64,000 nt of DNA from Gynuella sp. (GTDB lineage Bacteria > Pseudomonadota > Gammaproteobacteria > Pseudomonadales > Natronospirillaceae): NCBI GenBank assembly GCA_028282465.1, contig JANQHX010000109.1:62001-126000 (forward strand), written 5' to 3'. How positions within the stretch are numbered: position 1 is the stretch's first letter; every line of letters begins with the position of its first letter. The notes under the pieces are model-generated. The model saw nothing but the letters and a program-made list of their open reading frames with translations. It had not been told where the DNA came from and did not search any database. The position numbers and the translations under genes are program-made. Positions 1-10,219 of this stretch are shown piece after piece.

Positions 1-2
1 TG

Positions 3-101
3 CATTTGAGTCCAGAACGCCAGGCAATGGTCGGAAAAATAATTATGGTGTTAATTGGGGTGGGGCTAATTGCTGCTTTCGTTCGAACTTGCACTGGCTA
101 G
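3..101 (+). CDS. C-terminal end of a small membrane protein (partial)
   Basis: An open frame enters from the left edge and ends at a TAG at 99-101. The 32 visible residues begin HLSPERQAMVGK and continue into a hydrophobic stretch (IIMVLIGVGLIAAFV) ending RTCTG, so it looks like the C-terminal transmembrane helix of a small inner-membrane protein. A strong hairpin terminator follows at once, which supports a real gene end. The family cannot be recognised from this fragment. Confidence 0.5.
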   Translation, partial: HLSPERQAMVGKIIMVLIGVGLIAAFVRTCTG

Positions 102-117
102 CTTAGTTTGAAGGCAT

Positions 118-148
118 AAAAAAACCGGGTAAAACCCGGTTTTTTTAT
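118..148. terminator. Bidirectional intrinsic terminator
   Basis: ACCGGGT and ACCCGGT pair around a 3-nt AAA loop at 124-140, with an A run before and a T run after. It can therefore end transcription of both the plus-strand gene at the left edge and the convergent crp gene. Confidence 0.9.
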
Positions 149-187
149 AGGAGAGAATATGGCGACGGTAAGTAAATGCTAGCTAGC

Positions 188-826
188 CTAACGAGTTCCG
201 TAAACCACCATGGTTTTACCCTTAACGGAAACCAATCCTTGTTCTTCTAGGGTTTTCAGTACTCTACCCACCATTTCACGGGAACAACCCACAATGCGTC
301 CAATTTCTTGTCGGGTAATTTTAATCTGCATGCCGTCTGGGTGAGTCATCGCATCTGGCTGCTTGCACAAGTCTAGAAGTGTACGAGCCACTCGACCAGT
401 CACATCCAGAAATGCTAAGTCACCTACTTTACGGGTAGTGTTACGTAGACGAGTAGCCATTTGTTCCCCAATAAAGTAGAGAATCGTTGGGTCGTCTTTA
501 GCAATTTCACGGAACTTGGTGTAGCTGATTTCTGCGACTTCACACTCAACTTTGGTTTTAACCCAAGCGGAGCGTTGTTCCATATTATCGAACAGCCCCA
601 TCTCACCAAAGAAATCACCAGCATTGAGGTATGCCATTATCATTTCGCGGCCATCATCGTCTTCAATGACAACTGAAACAGTACCTTTAATGATGTAGTA
701 CAAAGAGTCGCTTTTATCGCCTGCATATATCAAAGTAGTTTTTGCAGGATAGCGACGACGGTGACATTGAGATAAGAAATAATCTAAATGATTACTCTCA
801 ATCTGTTGTTTTACATAGTTATTCAT
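188..826 (-). CDS. crp: cAMP receptor protein (Crp/Vfr-type global regulator)
   Basis: This 212-residue protein aligns along its whole length with enterobacterial CRP (210 aa). The N-terminal cyclic-nucleotide domain carries the phosphate-binding cassette (GEMGLF, then RSAWVKT, about residues 74-90) and a Thr-Thr pair where E. coli CRP has Thr127-Ser128, both cAMP contacts. The C-terminal winged helix-turn-helix keeps the recognition helix [11 protein letters not shown], including the Arg, Glu and Arg that read TGTGA half sites in E. coli. It should therefore be a cAMP-dependent activator/repressor of catabolic and virulence-type genes. It is transcribed alone and is divergent from the osmC-family gene, as crp and yhfA are in E. 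coli. Nothing unusual was seen in the protein. Confidence 0.96.
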   Translation of the reverse strand: MNNYVKQQIESNHLDYFLSQCHRRRYPAKTTLIYAGDKSDSLYYIIKGTVSVVIEDDDGREMIMAYLNAGDFFGEMGLFDNMEQRSAWVKTKVECEVAEISYTKFREIAKDDPTILYFIGEQMATRLRNTTRKVGDLAFLDVTGRVARTLLDLCKQPDAMTHPDGMQIKITRQEIGRIVGCSREMVGRVLKTLEEQGLVSVKGKTMVVYGTR

Positions 827-1029
827 AGGTAGGCCGATAACTCTTTTTACGTCTGAAAATCATTATGAACCGGTTTCCCTGCCAATTCTATGGCTTAAGC
901 TCAGTAGTATGATCTCGTTCGTATTTTTATACTTTTTCGTTATGATTCAATACCGAATCTTTAAAAATACAATATATACCCCCAACTGTAGCAATCAAGT
1001 AAATATTGCTCGAAGTAAGGAATTAAATC

Positions 1030-1449
1030 ATGAAAGCAGAAATAAAGTGGTCTGGAGAAGCCAAATTCGTTGCACATTCTGGCTCAGGCCATGAAATCAC
1101 AATGGATGGCCCACCTGATCATGGGGGACAAAACCAAGGCCCGCGTCCAATGGAAATGGTTTTGATGGGTTTAGGTGGATGCTCATCTTTTGATGTTATG
1201 AGCATCTTAAAAAAATCTAGACAAAACATTACAAATGTTAACTGTCAGCTTGAAGCAAAACGCGCGGATGAGGTGCCTTCGGTATTTACTGACATTCATT
1301 TACATTTTGTGGTTTCCGGGCACAATCTCAAAGAGGCTCATGTTAAAAGGGCCGTTGAGTTATCAGCAGATAAATACTGTTCGGCTAGCATTATGCTGGT
1401 AAAGGGTGGTGTCAATATCACTCATGATTATGAAATCATCGAGTTATAG
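1030..1449 (+). CDS. yhfA: OsmC-family redox protein, YhfA type
   Basis: A 139-residue OsmC/Ohr-fold protein. The two family cysteines are present, in GLGGCSSFDVMSIL (about residue 57) and in KYCSASIML (near 118). OsmC/Ohr proteins use such a pair to reduce organic peroxides, but the YhfA branch has no proven substrate. The sequence follows E. coli YhfA closely (PMEMVLMGLGGCS, VNITHDYEI), and the position divergent from crp is the same. The start is the ATG behind an AAGGAA ribosome site. A longer upstream reading through 909-1094 is in another frame and is not needed. Role: probably a cytoplasmic thiol-dependent peroxidase-like protein. Confidence 0.88.
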   Translation: MKAEIKWSGEAKFVAHSGSGHEITMDGPPDHGGQNQGPRPMEMVLMGLGGCSSFDVMSILKKSRQNITNVNCQLEAKRADEVPSVFTDIHLHFVVSGHNLKEAHVKRAVELSADKYCSASIMLVKGGVNITHDYEIIEL

Positions 1450-1478
1450 TTTTTAATTTTCTATACCTAGCCAAACTA

Positions 1479-2663
1479 TTATTGCTGCTCTTGCTTCAGA
1501 TTAGTCACCCAATTTGTTCCATAACCTATCCTTGGTTGACTAGGTATTAATTGAGAAAGTACTAAAGAACAAAACGCAAGAGCAGCTCCTAAATAGAAAA
1601 CAGAGGCTGGAGATATCAACCAAACTAATCCGAGTACTACGGGTAAAAATACCGCAGCAATATGATTGATTGTGAAACTCACACCTGCTGTTGAAGCAAT
1701 GTCTCTTTCGTCAGCAATTTTTTGGAAGTAAGTTTTAATCGCTATCGCCATTGCAAAAAACAAATGATCAACCACATACAAAGCTGCCGCTACATATCCA
1801 TTTTCTACCAAGGCATAACCCACAAACACTACGACCAAACCTAAATATTCGATTGTGAGCGCATTGCGTTCACCGATTCGACTTATCAGTCGTCCTATTG
1901 ATGGCGCAAATAGCAAATTAAAAAAGTGATTAATTAAATAAAGCAAAGCGATTTGACTGACAGAGTAGCCAAACTTTTCCACCATTAGGAAACCTGCAAA
2001 AACTACGAAAATTTGTCTTCGTGCGCCACTTAAGAACGTGAGTAAATAAAACAACCAATATCTACTCCTTACCACCATTCTTTTATGCTGTTCTGATTGT
2101 TGTTGAAACTGTGGAAATACTAAAAATGCGAACACAGCAATGGCCATTCCTGCACCACCAAAAATTAAATACAGCCATTTATATGGCAGGTTTAACCATT
2201 CATAAAGCAACCAAATACCGCCAAAGGAAATAATGGCTGCACATGCTTTCACTGACATTGCTCGCCCCATAAATTCTGCAGCTTTTTCCTTGGGCAGCCA
2301 TTGCAAAGTAAGCGATTGATTGACAGTTTCCATATAATGAAAACCAATACTCATGATGACGGTAGTGACATACAACCCCAATACAGTTGGAAAATAGCCT
2401 GTAATCGCCACCCCAAAACCTAAAATAAATAACGACAGTATTGCGAGACGTTGTTCCCTAATCAGTAGCAACGCAAACACGGCGGTGAACGCTAGAAACC
2501 CAGGCACTTCACGTAGACTTTGTAAAATACCTATTTCCTTTCCCGTAAATGAAGCCACTTCAATTGAAAAATTATTCAACAGAGCCATCCATGAAGAAAA
2601 AGCCAAAGGCACTGCAAAAGCGAGCAGCAACAAGAAATTTTCGCGGGTTACATATTTGTTCAC
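1479..2663 (-). CDS. MFS transporter, substrate unknown
   Basis: A 394-residue hydrophobic protein with about 10-12 predicted membrane helices, two halves and a central loop rich in Gln and basic residues (about 190-205), as in the major facilitator superfamily. The SLREVPGFLAF and EFMGRAMSVKA segments sit where MFS loop motifs are expected. It lies 18 nt downstream of moeB and is probably the last gene of the hemA-prfA-prmC-moeB operon. The substrate cannot be told from sequence; an efflux role is possible. Confidence 0.78.
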   Translation of the reverse strand: MNKYVTRENFLLLLAFAVPLAFSSWMALLNNFSIEVASFTGKEIGILQSLREVPGFLAFTAVFALLLIREQRLAILSLFILGFGVAITGYFPTVLGLYVTTVIMSIGFHYMETVNQSLTLQWLPKEKAAEFMGRAMSVKACAAIISFGGIWLLYEWLNLPYKWLYLIFGGAGMAIAVFAFLVFPQFQQQSEQHKRMVVRSRYWLFYLLTFLSGARRQIFVVFAGFLMVEKFGYSVSQIALLYLINHFFNLLFAPSIGRLISRIGERNALTIEYLGLVVVFVGYALVENGYVAAALYVVDHLFFAMAIAIKTYFQKIADERDIASTAGVSFTINHIAAVFLPVVLGLVWLISPASVFYLGAALAFCSLVLSQLIPSQPRIGYGTNWVTNLKQEQQ

Positions 2664-2681
2664 AGCAACTTCCTATTCGGT

Positions 2682-3425
2682 TTACTTACCACAGACATCG
2701 CAGTTAGGGTTTTTGGATATTCTTAATTCTGTCCAAGAGCCAGACTTGCCATCAAATAATTGGAGTCTTCCACCAAGATTTGTTCCGACGCCAGACAGCA
2801 CTTTAATGGATTCTAATGCCATTGATGTACCTATGATTCCAACAACAGGGGACATTATTCCATTTTCAGAGCAATTAAGATCAATGGTACCGATATGACC
2901 ATATAAACATTCATAACAATGGCTATCTGGAGTTGTCAGTACTGTAGTGAGCTGCCCTTCCCATCCAATGGCAGCGCCAGTAACCAAGGGGACTTTTTGA
3001 GAAATCGCCGCCTTGTTGTGAATTCGCCTACTTTCTAAGTTGTCGGTTCCATCTATCATTAAATCAACAGATGGTAAGATTTGATTTAGCTCTTCGAGTG
3101 AAAGCCTGTTAGTAATGCATTCCACTTCAACAGAGGGATTAATGTTTAGTATTCCTTGTTTAGCAGACTCGGCTTTCATCAAACCTAATGCTTGATGGTT
3201 ATGAATAACCTGACGCTGCAAATTACTCACTTCCACAAAGTCGTCATCTACCAAAACTAATTTACCCACACCTGCCGCAGCCAAGTACTGTGCCACCGGA
3301 CTCCCTAGACCGCCCAAACCTAAAACCAACACTTCACTCTCACAGAGTTTTTCCTGACCGTCGATATCGAAATCAGGCAAAAGAATGTGTCGGCTGTACC
3401 TTAGTAGTTCATCGTCGCTAAGCAT
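2682..3425 (-). CDS. moeB: Molybdopterin-synthase adenylyltransferase / ThiF-family E1-like enzyme
   Basis: A 247-residue E1-like adenylyltransferase. The N-terminal Rossmann motif GLGGLGSPVAQYLAAAGVG (about residues 36-54) is followed by the VDDDFVEVSNLQRQVIH signature and a DGTDN segment that contacts ATP. Two CXXC pairs (CYEC near 173, CDVC at the C-terminus) make the usual zinc site. MoeB adenylates the C-terminal Gly of MoaD for molybdopterin synthesis; related enzymes serve ThiS. Its place behind prfA-prmC is common in gammaproteobacteria and favours the MoeB name, though no other moa gene is in view. It overlaps the end of prmC by 8 nt, so the two are probably translationally coupled. 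Confidence 0.85.
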   Translation of the reverse strand: MLSDDELLRYSRHILLPDFDIDGQEKLCESEVLVLGLGGLGSPVAQYLAAAGVGKLVLVDDDFVEVSNLQRQVIHNHQALGLMKAESAKQGILNINPSVEVECITNRLSLEELNQILPSVDLMIDGTDNLESRRIHNKAAISQKVPLVTGAAIGWEGQLTTVLTTPDSHCYECLYGHIGTIDLNCSENGIMSPVVGIIGTSMALESIKVLSGVGTNLGGRLQLFDGKSGSWTELRISKNPNCDVCGK

Positions 3426-4281
3426 GAGTTATCTCGATTAATGAGGGCTTTTTTCCAAAAGTCACCCGATCATGACCGCCGTAGTCTTGCCGAGTTTCTA
3501 TGCTCTCAAAACCATGGTGAAGCATCAGTAGTTTTAAATCGTCAGCTTGATTAAAACCATGTTCCAAAAACAAGTAACCTCCTGCTCGTAGGCATCGTAA
3601 AGCCTCGGGAATAATTATTCGATAGTCGTCCAAGCCATCTAAACCAGCAACTAATGCTGATTTTGGTTCGAACCTCACATCTCCTTCGCTTAAATGGCGA
3701 TCCCCTTCTTCAATATAAGGCGGATTCGAAACGATGACGTCCAGAGAGTGGTCTTGAATGCCAGACAACCAATCTCCCTCTTGAATGGTGACATGGTTAT
3801 ATCCGCGGGCCTTCACGTTTTCAGACGCCAAGGTTACGGCTTCTGGATTTTTTTCTATTCCTAAAACAGTCCAACTAGGTTTTTCGCTGGCTAGTGCAAT
3901 AGCTATAGCTCCAGTACCTGTTCCTAAATCTACTACGTCTGCGTGAACGTCGGTGACTACGTCTAAAGTTACTTCTACCAGAACTTCGGTATCGGGTCTG
4001 GGTATCAAAGTACTGTCGTTAGTCATAAGATTTAGTGACCAAAATTCTTTGTAACCAAGAATATGAGCGATTGGTTTTCCCATTTTTCGCTCAATAACTA
4101 AATGTTGAAAACTGAGTTGTTGATCTTCAGTAGGTGTTTTATCTGGCCAGGCGATAAAATGTGTAGCGTCTTTGCCGGTGGCATGTGATAACAAAACCTG
4201 GGCGTCTAATTCGGGGCTCTCGCTATCACATAACTCCCCACTCGCCCAGGTTAGCAGCTGAGCATAATTAAACTTGGTCAT
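3418..4281 (-). CDS. prmC: Release factor glutamine methyltransferase PrmC (HemK)
   Basis: N5-glutamine methyltransferase that modifies the GGQ glutamine of RF1 and RF2. The SAM-binding motif [15 protein letters not shown] is followed by the diagnostic NPPY ([13 protein letters not shown], about residue 184), which binds the target Gln. I chose the ATG at 4281 ([10 protein letters not shown]) over one 33 nt upstream because it matches family N-termini and gives a normal length of 287 residues. It overlaps the 3' end of prfA, its substrate gene, by 14 nt, the usual coupling. Confidence 0.94.
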   Translation of the reverse strand: MTKFNYAQLLTWASGELCDSESPELDAQVLLSHATGKDATHFIAWPDKTPTEDQQLSFQHLVIERKMGKPIAHILGYKEFWSLNLMTNDSTLIPRPDTEVLVEVTLDVVTDVHADVVDLGTGTGAIAIALASEKPSWTVLGIEKNPEAVTLASENVKARGYNHVTIQEGDWLSGIQDHSLDVIVSNPPYIEEGDRHLSEGDVRFEPKSALVAGLDGLDDYRIIIPEALRCLRAGGYLFLEHGFNQADDLKLLMLHHGFESIETRQDYGGHDRVTFGKKPSLIEITHA

Positions 4282-5356
4282 TAAGAGCAGCCAACTGCTC
4301 GGCTTGATGTTCATTAATTAAAGGCTGAATAACATTGCCTAGATCGCCTTGCATAACTTCATCGAGCTTATACAGCGTTAAGTTTATACGATGATCTGTC
4401 ACCCGACCTTGAGGATAGTTATAAGTACGAATACGCTCTGAGCGATCACCGGACCCCACTAGACTTTTGCGAGCATCTGAAATTTCTTTTGCAGCTGACT
4501 CTTCTTGAGCACTCTGCAGTTTGGAAGCCAAAAGAGACATGGCCTTAGCCTTATTCTTGTGCTGTGAACGCTCATCCTGGCATTCCACCACAACCCCTGT
4601 GGGTAAGTGAGTTAAACGAATGGCGGAATCCGTTTTGTTGACGTGCTGCCCACCCGCACCAGAAGCTCGAAAGGTATCGATTCTTAAATCATTTTTATCA
4701 ATATTGACCGCATCCATCTCATCGGCTTCTGGCATAATGGCAACCGTGCAAGCTGAGGTGTGTACTCTTCCCTGACTCTCAGTTTCTGGAACCCGTTGAA
4801 CTCGGTGAGCACCAGACTCGAATTTCAGAAAGGAATATATATTGGTACCCACTACACGGCTAATTACTTCTTTGTAACCGCCATGCTCACCTTCATTGGC
4901 AGAAATTAATTCAACCTTCCAACCTTGTGTTTCAGCGTATCGAGAGTACATGCGAAATAAATCGCCGGCGAAAATAGCGGCTTCGTCTCCACCCGTTCCG
5001 GCCCTAACTTCCAAATAAACATTTTTGTGGTCATTTGGGTCTTTAGGTAACAGTAAAACCTGGAGCTCAGCAGTGAGCGTTTCCATTCTTGATTCACAGT
5101 TGGATATTTCTTCTCGACCCATTTCTTTCATTTCGGGGTCACTGTCTTCCGCAAGAATTTTAGCTTCTGCTAAATCTTCTTCAGTTTGCCGAAAATCTCC
5201 GTAGCACTTCACTACGGGTTCCAGCTCAGCATACTCTTTTGAATACTGTCTGAACTTGCCTTGATCGGATATCACATCAGCGTCGGATAACAATGCGGCT
5301 AATTCTTGATACCTGTCTTGCAGGGATTCAAGCTTTACTAAAATGGATTCTTTCAT
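4268..5356 (-). CDS. prfA: Peptide chain release factor 1
   Basis: RF1 (362 residues) reads UAA and UAG and triggers peptidyl-tRNA hydrolysis. The catalytic GGQ is in [14 protein letters not shown] (about residue 234). The codon-reading PxT motif is PET ([14 protein letters not shown]), a common variant of the E. coli PAT. The C-terminus ends QLAALNDQV like E. coli RF1. It lies 21 nt downstream of hemA and overlaps prmC, so hemA-prfA-prmC form one operon as in E. coli. Confidence 0.97.
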   Translation of the reverse strand: MKESILVKLESLQDRYQELAALLSDADVISDQGKFRQYSKEYAELEPVVKCYGDFRQTEEDLAEAKILAEDSDPEMKEMGREEISNCESRMETLTAELQVLLLPKDPNDHKNVYLEVRAGTGGDEAAIFAGDLFRMYSRYAETQGWKVELISANEGEHGGYKEVISRVVGTNIYSFLKFESGAHRVQRVPETESQGRVHTSACTVAIMPEADEMDAVNIDKNDLRIDTFRASGAGGQHVNKTDSAIRLTHLPTGVVVECQDERSQHKNKAKAMSLLASKLQSAQEESAAKEISDARKSLVGSGDRSERIRTYNYPQGRVTDHRINLTLYKLDEVMQGDLGNVIQPLINEHQAEQLAALNDQV

Positions 5357-5377
5357 TTAGGGGATTTCAATAGGAGA

Positions 5378-6649
5378 TTAATTGTTGTCGTCTAAGCCAA
5401 ATAATTCATTTAACCATTCGGAGGCTTCTTGTTCTTGGCCGTCAACACTGGCTTGCTTAAGACGAATTGTTGGAGAATGAGCAAATTTATTGGTGAGAGA
5501 ATTACCAAAAAACTTTAAAACTTCTGCTGGATCTTCGCCGTTTTCAAGTCTTTTGGCCGCTTTTTCTAGCTCCATATCTTTTATGTCAGATACATGTTGT
5601 CGAAATTGTCGAATAGTATTTACGGAACCCAAGGTTTTTAAGGATTCACTGAACTTACGAGTCCCCGCTTCAACAATTTCTCTAGCCTCTTTAGCGGCCT
5701 CCTCTCGATTGCGAACATTTTCTTCGATGACCTCTTTAAGGTCATCTACCGTGTATAAGTAAATATCAGAGAGACTCGCCACCTCAGGTTCAATATCTCT
5801 GGGTACCGCGATATCCACCATAAATATCGGCGCTTTTTTACGAGCTTTTAACGCACTTTCAACTGTACCCTTTCCCAAAATCGGTAGCTGACTGGCCGTG
5901 GATGAAATCACGATATCAGCTCTAGCTAAATTTTCTGGAATATCAGCCAACATGATTGCTTCGGCATTGAACTCCTTTGCTAGGGACTGAGCACGGGTTA
6001 GGGTTCTATTCGCAATGATGATATTGCCAATGCCTTTTTCTTTAAGATGCCGCGCCACTAAATCAATGGTTTCACCAGCGCCCACGAGTAACGCCGTACA
6101 TTCTTTTAAGTCAGAAAAAATGTGACCACTTAAACTCACGGCTGCATAAGCAACACTAACAGGGTTTTTACCAATAGCTGTTTGGGTGCGAACCTGTTTA
6201 GCGACAGTAAAGCTGTGCTGAAACAATCGATTCAGTTCGTTACCAACTGTTTGGCTCTCTTGAGCCACAGCGTATGCCGATTTTAATTGTCCTAAAATTT
6301 GGGGCTCACCCAACACAAGGGAATCTAACCCAGCGGCTACATTTGCTAAATGAGTCGCTGCATCTAAGTTAATGTGTTGGTAAGCAGAATCGTTCAGCTC
6401 ATCTACTGGTATTCCATGGTATTCCGCTAACCAGTTAAGAACGTCTTGATAGGCGCTGGCCTTTTCATCGTTAATAGCACAGTAGATTTCGCTTCGGTTA
6501 CAGGTAGACAAAATCACCGTTTCTTTCACGTCTGGCAAAGAGCACACCTGTTGGTGGGCAATGTTCAAAGTATCTGGAGAAAAAGCGACCTTCTCACGAA
6601 CTTGAACCGAAGCTGTCTTGTGGTTGATACCTAATGCCAATAGTGCCAT
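5378..6649 (-). CDS. hemA: Glutamyl-tRNA reductase
   Basis: The first committed enzyme of C5-pathway tetrapyrrole synthesis: it reduces Glu-tRNA to glutamate-1-semialdehyde with NADPH. At 423 residues it has the normal length. The catalytic cysteine is Cys50 in STCNRSEIYC. The NADPH domain carries LLVGAGETIDLVARHL (about residues 187-202) and the C-terminal dimerisation helix is present. It is the first gene of the minus-strand operon and is divergent from the TPR-lolB-ispE-prs run, a layout conserved in many gammaproteobacteria. The basic N-terminus that makes enteric HemA unstable is only partly kept (GINHKTA). Confidence 0.97.
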   Translation of the reverse strand: MALLALGINHKTASVQVREKVAFSPDTLNIAHQQVCSLPDVKETVILSTCNRSEIYCAINDEKASAYQDVLNWLAEYHGIPVDELNDSAYQHINLDAATHLANVAAGLDSLVLGEPQILGQLKSAYAVAQESQTVGNELNRLFQHSFTVAKQVRTQTAIGKNPVSVAYAAVSLSGHIFSDLKECTALLVGAGETIDLVARHLKEKGIGNIIIANRTLTRAQSLAKEFNAEAIMLADIPENLARADIVISSTASQLPILGKGTVESALKARKKAPIFMVDIAVPRDIEPEVASLSDIYLYTVDDLKEVIEENVRNREEAAKEAREIVEAGTRKFSESLKTLGSVNTIRQFRQHVSDIKDMELEKAAKRLENGEDPAEVLKFFGNSLTNKFAHSPTIRLKQASVDGQEQEASEWLNELFGLDDNN

Positions 6650-6946
6650 AAAATAGTAAATATCCCGGGTGTTGCTATTGCCGAGTACAAAGGCGCGATA
6701 TTGTACATCAATAAGGAACTGCTGAATAAGTCTTGTAGTCTTAAGTAATCAAGTAAACAGGAAATTAGGCGGAAAACTCCAAAACATGAGGCTTGGATCA
6801 AATATCTCCACCTGATCATTTCAGTGAAATATTGTTCGAGAACACCTTGTAAGCGTTAATTTCAAACCTTTCATCAAAGCTCAGCACCTTCTCATGACCT
6901 AGAGCTTTAGGGTATTCTCAGACACCGAACCCGTAGAAGTAGAATT
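6650..6946. promoter_or_regulatory. Divergent promoter region between hemA and the TPR-lipoprotein operon
   Basis: This 297-nt gap separates two divergent operons, so it must hold both promoters. I see no convincing RNA gene or real open frame in it; a short minus-strand frame at 6631-6819 has no ribosome site. I could not place promoter boxes with confidence. Confidence 0.4.
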
Positions 6947-8683
6947 ATGCATAGATCTTTACTGGCCTTAGGCATTTCATACGCAATTCTCGCAGGCTGC
7001 TCTAGCCAACCATCTTCAGTTGCTGACACGCCTGAACAACTTGTTGAAGACGAAACCCAGACCCAGAACGTAGCCGAACCGGAACCGCAAATTAATTTTA
7101 CACCTCTGGACGGCAGAACAGTTTTTAGAATTCTAGTGGCCGAAATGGCGCTGGATAGGCAAGAATATTACCTAGGCATGAATGAGTACCTGAATCTTGC
7201 CAGAGAGACTCAGGATCCTGGGGCCGCTCAGAGAGCAGCTGAAATTGCCACTCTTTTACGACAACCGCAACATGCACTAGAAGCTTCTGAGATATGGATT
7301 TCGGCTTTACCAGAGGAAGCTAGGCCTTACCTCATTGCTACTGGTGCTGCCATCAGAGTTTCGGATTTCAACAAAGCGGAGGCATTTTTTAATCAGCTTT
7401 TGCTTCTTGAACCAAACACCTCTATTGACGGCATGGTGGGTCAAGCAGGCAGCTTAGACGGGCCACAAAAACAGGCGGTATTCAATCTGTACTCACTTGG
7501 GGTGGAGTTAGCACCAAACAACGAAACTCTTTGGTTAGAAAAAGCCCGTGTTGAACGAGCACTGCAAATGTTTGAAGCCGCCTCTGGTTCTGTCGATGAA
7601 AGCATAAAACTCGCCCCCGGCGCTCAAAATTATCTTTTCAAAGCGCAATTAGAATTGGATAACGGTGAGGAAAGTAAAGCTCAAAAAACGCTTTTCAAAG
7701 CCTTAGAAACCTTCCCTTATGAGCGAGACCTAGTAATTTTTAACGCCAGAGTTAGCTCTAGTCTACAAAAACCTGAAGCCTCTTTAGAAAGCTTAAATAC
7801 TTATTACGAATCCTTCCCTGAAGACCATGGGGTCACTGCTCTCTATGCGAGAATCGCTTTGGAGACTGAGGATATTGAGTTGGCTGAGCCTTTGTTTATG
7901 GATTTGCTTTCGGCATCCAATCATATTGATGAGGCAAATTACTTCCTTGCGATTATTGCCCAGGATAAAGGCAATGATGACCAAGCTTTGGCTTATTTTT
8001 CAAATGTCTCTAAACAACCTTATCTGGTACCGGCCGCTCTGGAGCGAGTCCGAACAATGGTTAGGTCAGGTGATGAAGAATTTGCACTACAACTCATCGA
8101 CGACTACATGAATGCTCACCCTGAGTTAAATGTTCGTTGGCTGAACTTAGAAGCCGATACTCTTATCATGCTAGAGAAGAGAGAACAGGCTTTCACGGTT
8201 CTTTCTGAAGGCTTAATTCTTAATCCAGGAAATGAAACTTTACTGTATTCCCGTGCGTTACTCGCAGAAACCCTGGGTAAAACAGAAGTATTAATTGAAG
8301 ATCTCAGCGAGATTCTGGCTCAGGACCCAGACAATGTAAGAGCCTTGAATGCCCTTGGTTACACATACGCAGATAAAGACATCAAATTGGATGAAGCAGC
8401 AAGGATGATTAACAAAGCGCATGAGCTGAATCCAAACGACCCAGCCATTATGGACAGTAAGGGCTGGTTACTTTATCGACAAGGTCAACTTGAAGCTGCT
8501 CTGGAATATCTACAAAAAGCGTTTGATATCACCACCAATCATGAAATTGCCGCTCACCTAGGGGAGGTTTTGTGGATGCTGGGTCGAACAGAAGATGCGC
8601 AAAATGTTTGGGATCAAGGGCTTATTGATAATCCTGATAGTCCGATTCTGGATGAGACAATGAAGAGACTGAAAACGGACTAG
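6947..8683 (+). CDS. Outer-membrane TPR lipoprotein
   Basis: A 578-residue lipoprotein. The signal peptide ends in the lipobox LAGC (Cys18), followed by an acidic, Glu/Gln-rich linker. The residue after the lipidated Cys is Ser, so outer-membrane sorting by Lol is expected. The rest is alpha-helical with many degenerate tetratricopeptide repeats; the clearest are near the C-terminus (ALNALGYTYADKDIKLDEA, then AIMDSKGWLLYRQGQLEAA). Such a gene stands immediately before lolB in Pseudomonas and relatives. It is separated from lolB by 4 nt. TPR proteins scaffold complexes; a role in lipoprotein or envelope assembly is inferred from position only. Confidence 0.85.
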   Translation: MHRSLLALGISYAILAGCSSQPSSVADTPEQLVEDETQTQNVAEPEPQINFTPLDGRTVFRILVAEMALDRQEYYLGMNEYLNLARETQDPGAAQRAAEIATLLRQPQHALEASEIWISALPEEARPYLIATGAAIRVSDFNKAEAFFNQLLLLEPNTSIDGMVGQAGSLDGPQKQAVFNLYSLGVELAPNNETLWLEKARVERALQMFEAASGSVDESIKLAPGAQNYLFKAQLELDNGEESKAQKTLFKALETFPYERDLVIFNARVSSSLQKPEASLESLNTYYESFPEDHGVTALYARIALETEDIELAEPLFMDLLSASNHIDEANYFLAIIAQDKGNDDQALAYFSNVSKQPYLVPAALERVRTMVRSGDEEFALQLIDDYMNAHPELNVRWLNLEADTLIMLEKREQAFTVLSEGLILNPGNETLLYSRALLAETLGKTEVLIEDLSEILAQDPDNVRALNALGYTYADKDIKLDEAARMINKAHELNPNDPAIMDSKGWLLYRQGQLEAALEYLQKAFDITTNHEIAAHLGEVLWMLGRTEDAQNVWDQGLIDNPDSPILDETMKRLKTD

Positions 8684-8687
8684 TTGG

Positions 8688-9296
8688 ATGATTCAGATGG
8701 TAAGAATGTTGTCATTCGCATTAGTTCTGATTTTTATATCAGGGTGTGCACAGAAACAACGGTCACCCGTAAGCTCTAAAACTGAACAAGCAAATTGGTT
8801 GGCTCACGCAGAAGTTGTTGAACAAATTGATACCTGGACTCTTAAGGCCAAGATGGGCCTTAGGAAAGGAGAAGAAGCCACTAGCTTTAACATGCAATGG
8901 ACTGAAGGAGAGGAGGATTTCAATATTCGACTGTCCGGCCCATTAGGTCAGGGCACGGTCAGAGTGTATGGAATGGAAGGCAGAGTTGTGATGGAAGATG
9001 GTGACAACAGACAAGTCGCCAAAAGCCTAGATGAACTCTGGTCGCGCAATAGCAACCTTCAGATACCTTTGGAATTTTTAAAGTATTGGATTCGAGGCAT
9101 TCCTCACCCTGATTCAAAAGCAGGCATTAAACTTAATGGGGAAGGCTTGGTTGAACAGCTCATACAGGCTGATTGGCAAGTGGAGTATACGTCCTACCAT
9201 ACTGAAGAACCTCGCTTACCCCGCAAGTTGGTTGCATCCTCACAGGATAAAAGCGCTAAAGTGGTTATCAAAAACTGGGATCTAACTCTTAATTAA
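8688..9296 (+). CDS. lolB: Outer-membrane lipoprotein receptor LolB
   Basis: LolB takes lipoproteins from periplasmic LolA and inserts them into the outer membrane. The 202-residue protein has a signal peptide ending in lipobox ISGC and the family pattern WTLKAKMGLR, FNMQWTE, LSGPLGQGTVRVYG and LEFLKYWIRGIPHP (about 144). It is itself a lipoprotein. It lies between the TPR lipoprotein and ispE with gaps of only 4 nt on each side, the normal lolB-ispE-prs order. An alternative start three codons in is possible. Confidence 0.93.
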   Translation: MIQMVRMLSFALVLIFISGCAQKQRSPVSSKTEQANWLAHAEVVEQIDTWTLKAKMGLRKGEEATSFNMQWTEGEEDFNIRLSGPLGQGTVRVYGMEGRVVMEDGDNRQVAKSLDELWSRNSNLQIPLEFLKYWIRGIPHPDSKAGIKLNGEGLVEQLIQADWQVEYTSYHTEEPRLPRKLVASSQDKSAKVVIKNWDLTLN

Positions 9297-9300
9297 ATTT

Positions 9301-10158
9301 ATGGTCTCAAATTCACAATGGCTGGAGCTTACTTGCCCAGCAAAACTGAACTTACTACTGCATATTACCGGCCGCAGAGAAGACGGATATCACAACCTTC
9401 AAACTCTTTTTCAGTTACTAGATTTTGGTGATTCACTGGCTATAAAACTGAGACAAGACTATAAGGTCAATCTACTTAATCCTATCCCTGGCGTTGCCTA
9501 CTCTGACAACCTCATCATTAAAGCCATAAGAGCATTTCAACGAAACAGCAACCTTGAAGCAGGTTGCGACATTAAATTAAATAAAGTGCTCCCCATGGGT
9601 GGAGGCATTGGCGGCGGCAGCAGCAATGCAGCAACAGCACTCATTATTTACAACCATTTATTAGGCAAACCCTTAGACACTGAACAACTGGCTGAAGTCG
9701 GCCTAAGCTTGGGTGCAGATGTGCCGGTATTTATCAAAGGTCACTCAGCCTGGGCTGAGGGTGTGGGCGAAAAACTCAAGCCCGTTACACTTCCATCAAA
9801 ATGGTTTGTTGTGATACACCCTGGTGAACATATCAGTACCGCTGCAATTTTTAATCATCCAGATTTGACACGTAATACCCCCATCATCACAATACGCACC
9901 GCGCTGGCAGAGGGTGGTCATAATGACTGTGAAGTCATAGTAAGGAGTCTATATCCTGAAGTAGACCTTGCTCTGAAATGGCTGAATCAGTTTGCACCTT
10001 CCATGCTGACAGGAACTGGTGCTTGTGTATTCGCAAGTTTTGATTCAAAAGCTGAAGCCGAATCGGTTTTAACACAAATTCCCTCGTCCAATTGGAATGG
10101 TTTTATTGGCAAATCAGCCAACGTTTCAATCACTCATCGGGAATTGTCTCAGCTATAA
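9301..10158 (+). CDS. ispE: 4-diphosphocytidyl-2-C-methyl-D-erythritol kinase
   Basis: A GHMP-family kinase of the non-mevalonate isoprenoid pathway that phosphorylates the 2-hydroxyl of CDP-methylerythritol. The ATP loop is [17 protein letters not shown] (about residues 98-114). The N-terminal [20 protein letters not shown] and the C-terminal [12 protein letters not shown] motif complete the fold. Length (285) is normal. It follows lolB by 4 nt and precedes prs by 61 nt. No tRNA-Gln lies between ispE and prs, although one does in some Pseudomonas; here tRNA-Gln is at 32866. Confidence 0.96.
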   Translation: MVSNSQWLELTCPAKLNLLLHITGRREDGYHNLQTLFQLLDFGDSLAIKLRQDYKVNLLNPIPGVAYSDNLIIKAIRAFQRNSNLEAGCDIKLNKVLPMGGGIGGGSSNAATALIIYNHLLGKPLDTEQLAEVGLSLGADVPVFIKGHSAWAEGVGEKLKPVTLPSKWFVVIHPGEHISTAAIFNHPDLTRNTPIITIRTALAEGGHNDCEVIVRSLYPEVDLALKWLNQFAPSMLTGTGACVFASFDSKAEAESVLTQIPSSNWNGFIGKSANVSITHRELSQL

Positions 10159-10219
10159 TTTCAGCACCCGCTGCAATCGCTACACTCTTAATTCGACTCA
10201 CTGCATTCAAGGTGGCCCT

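Noticed and set aside
909..1094. Open frame between crp and the osmC-family gene
   Set aside because: It runs into the osmC gene in another frame, has no ribosome site and no recognisable similarity.
10159..10219. tRNA gene between ispE and prs, as in some Pseudomonas
   Set aside because: The gap is only 61 nt and has no cloverleaf.
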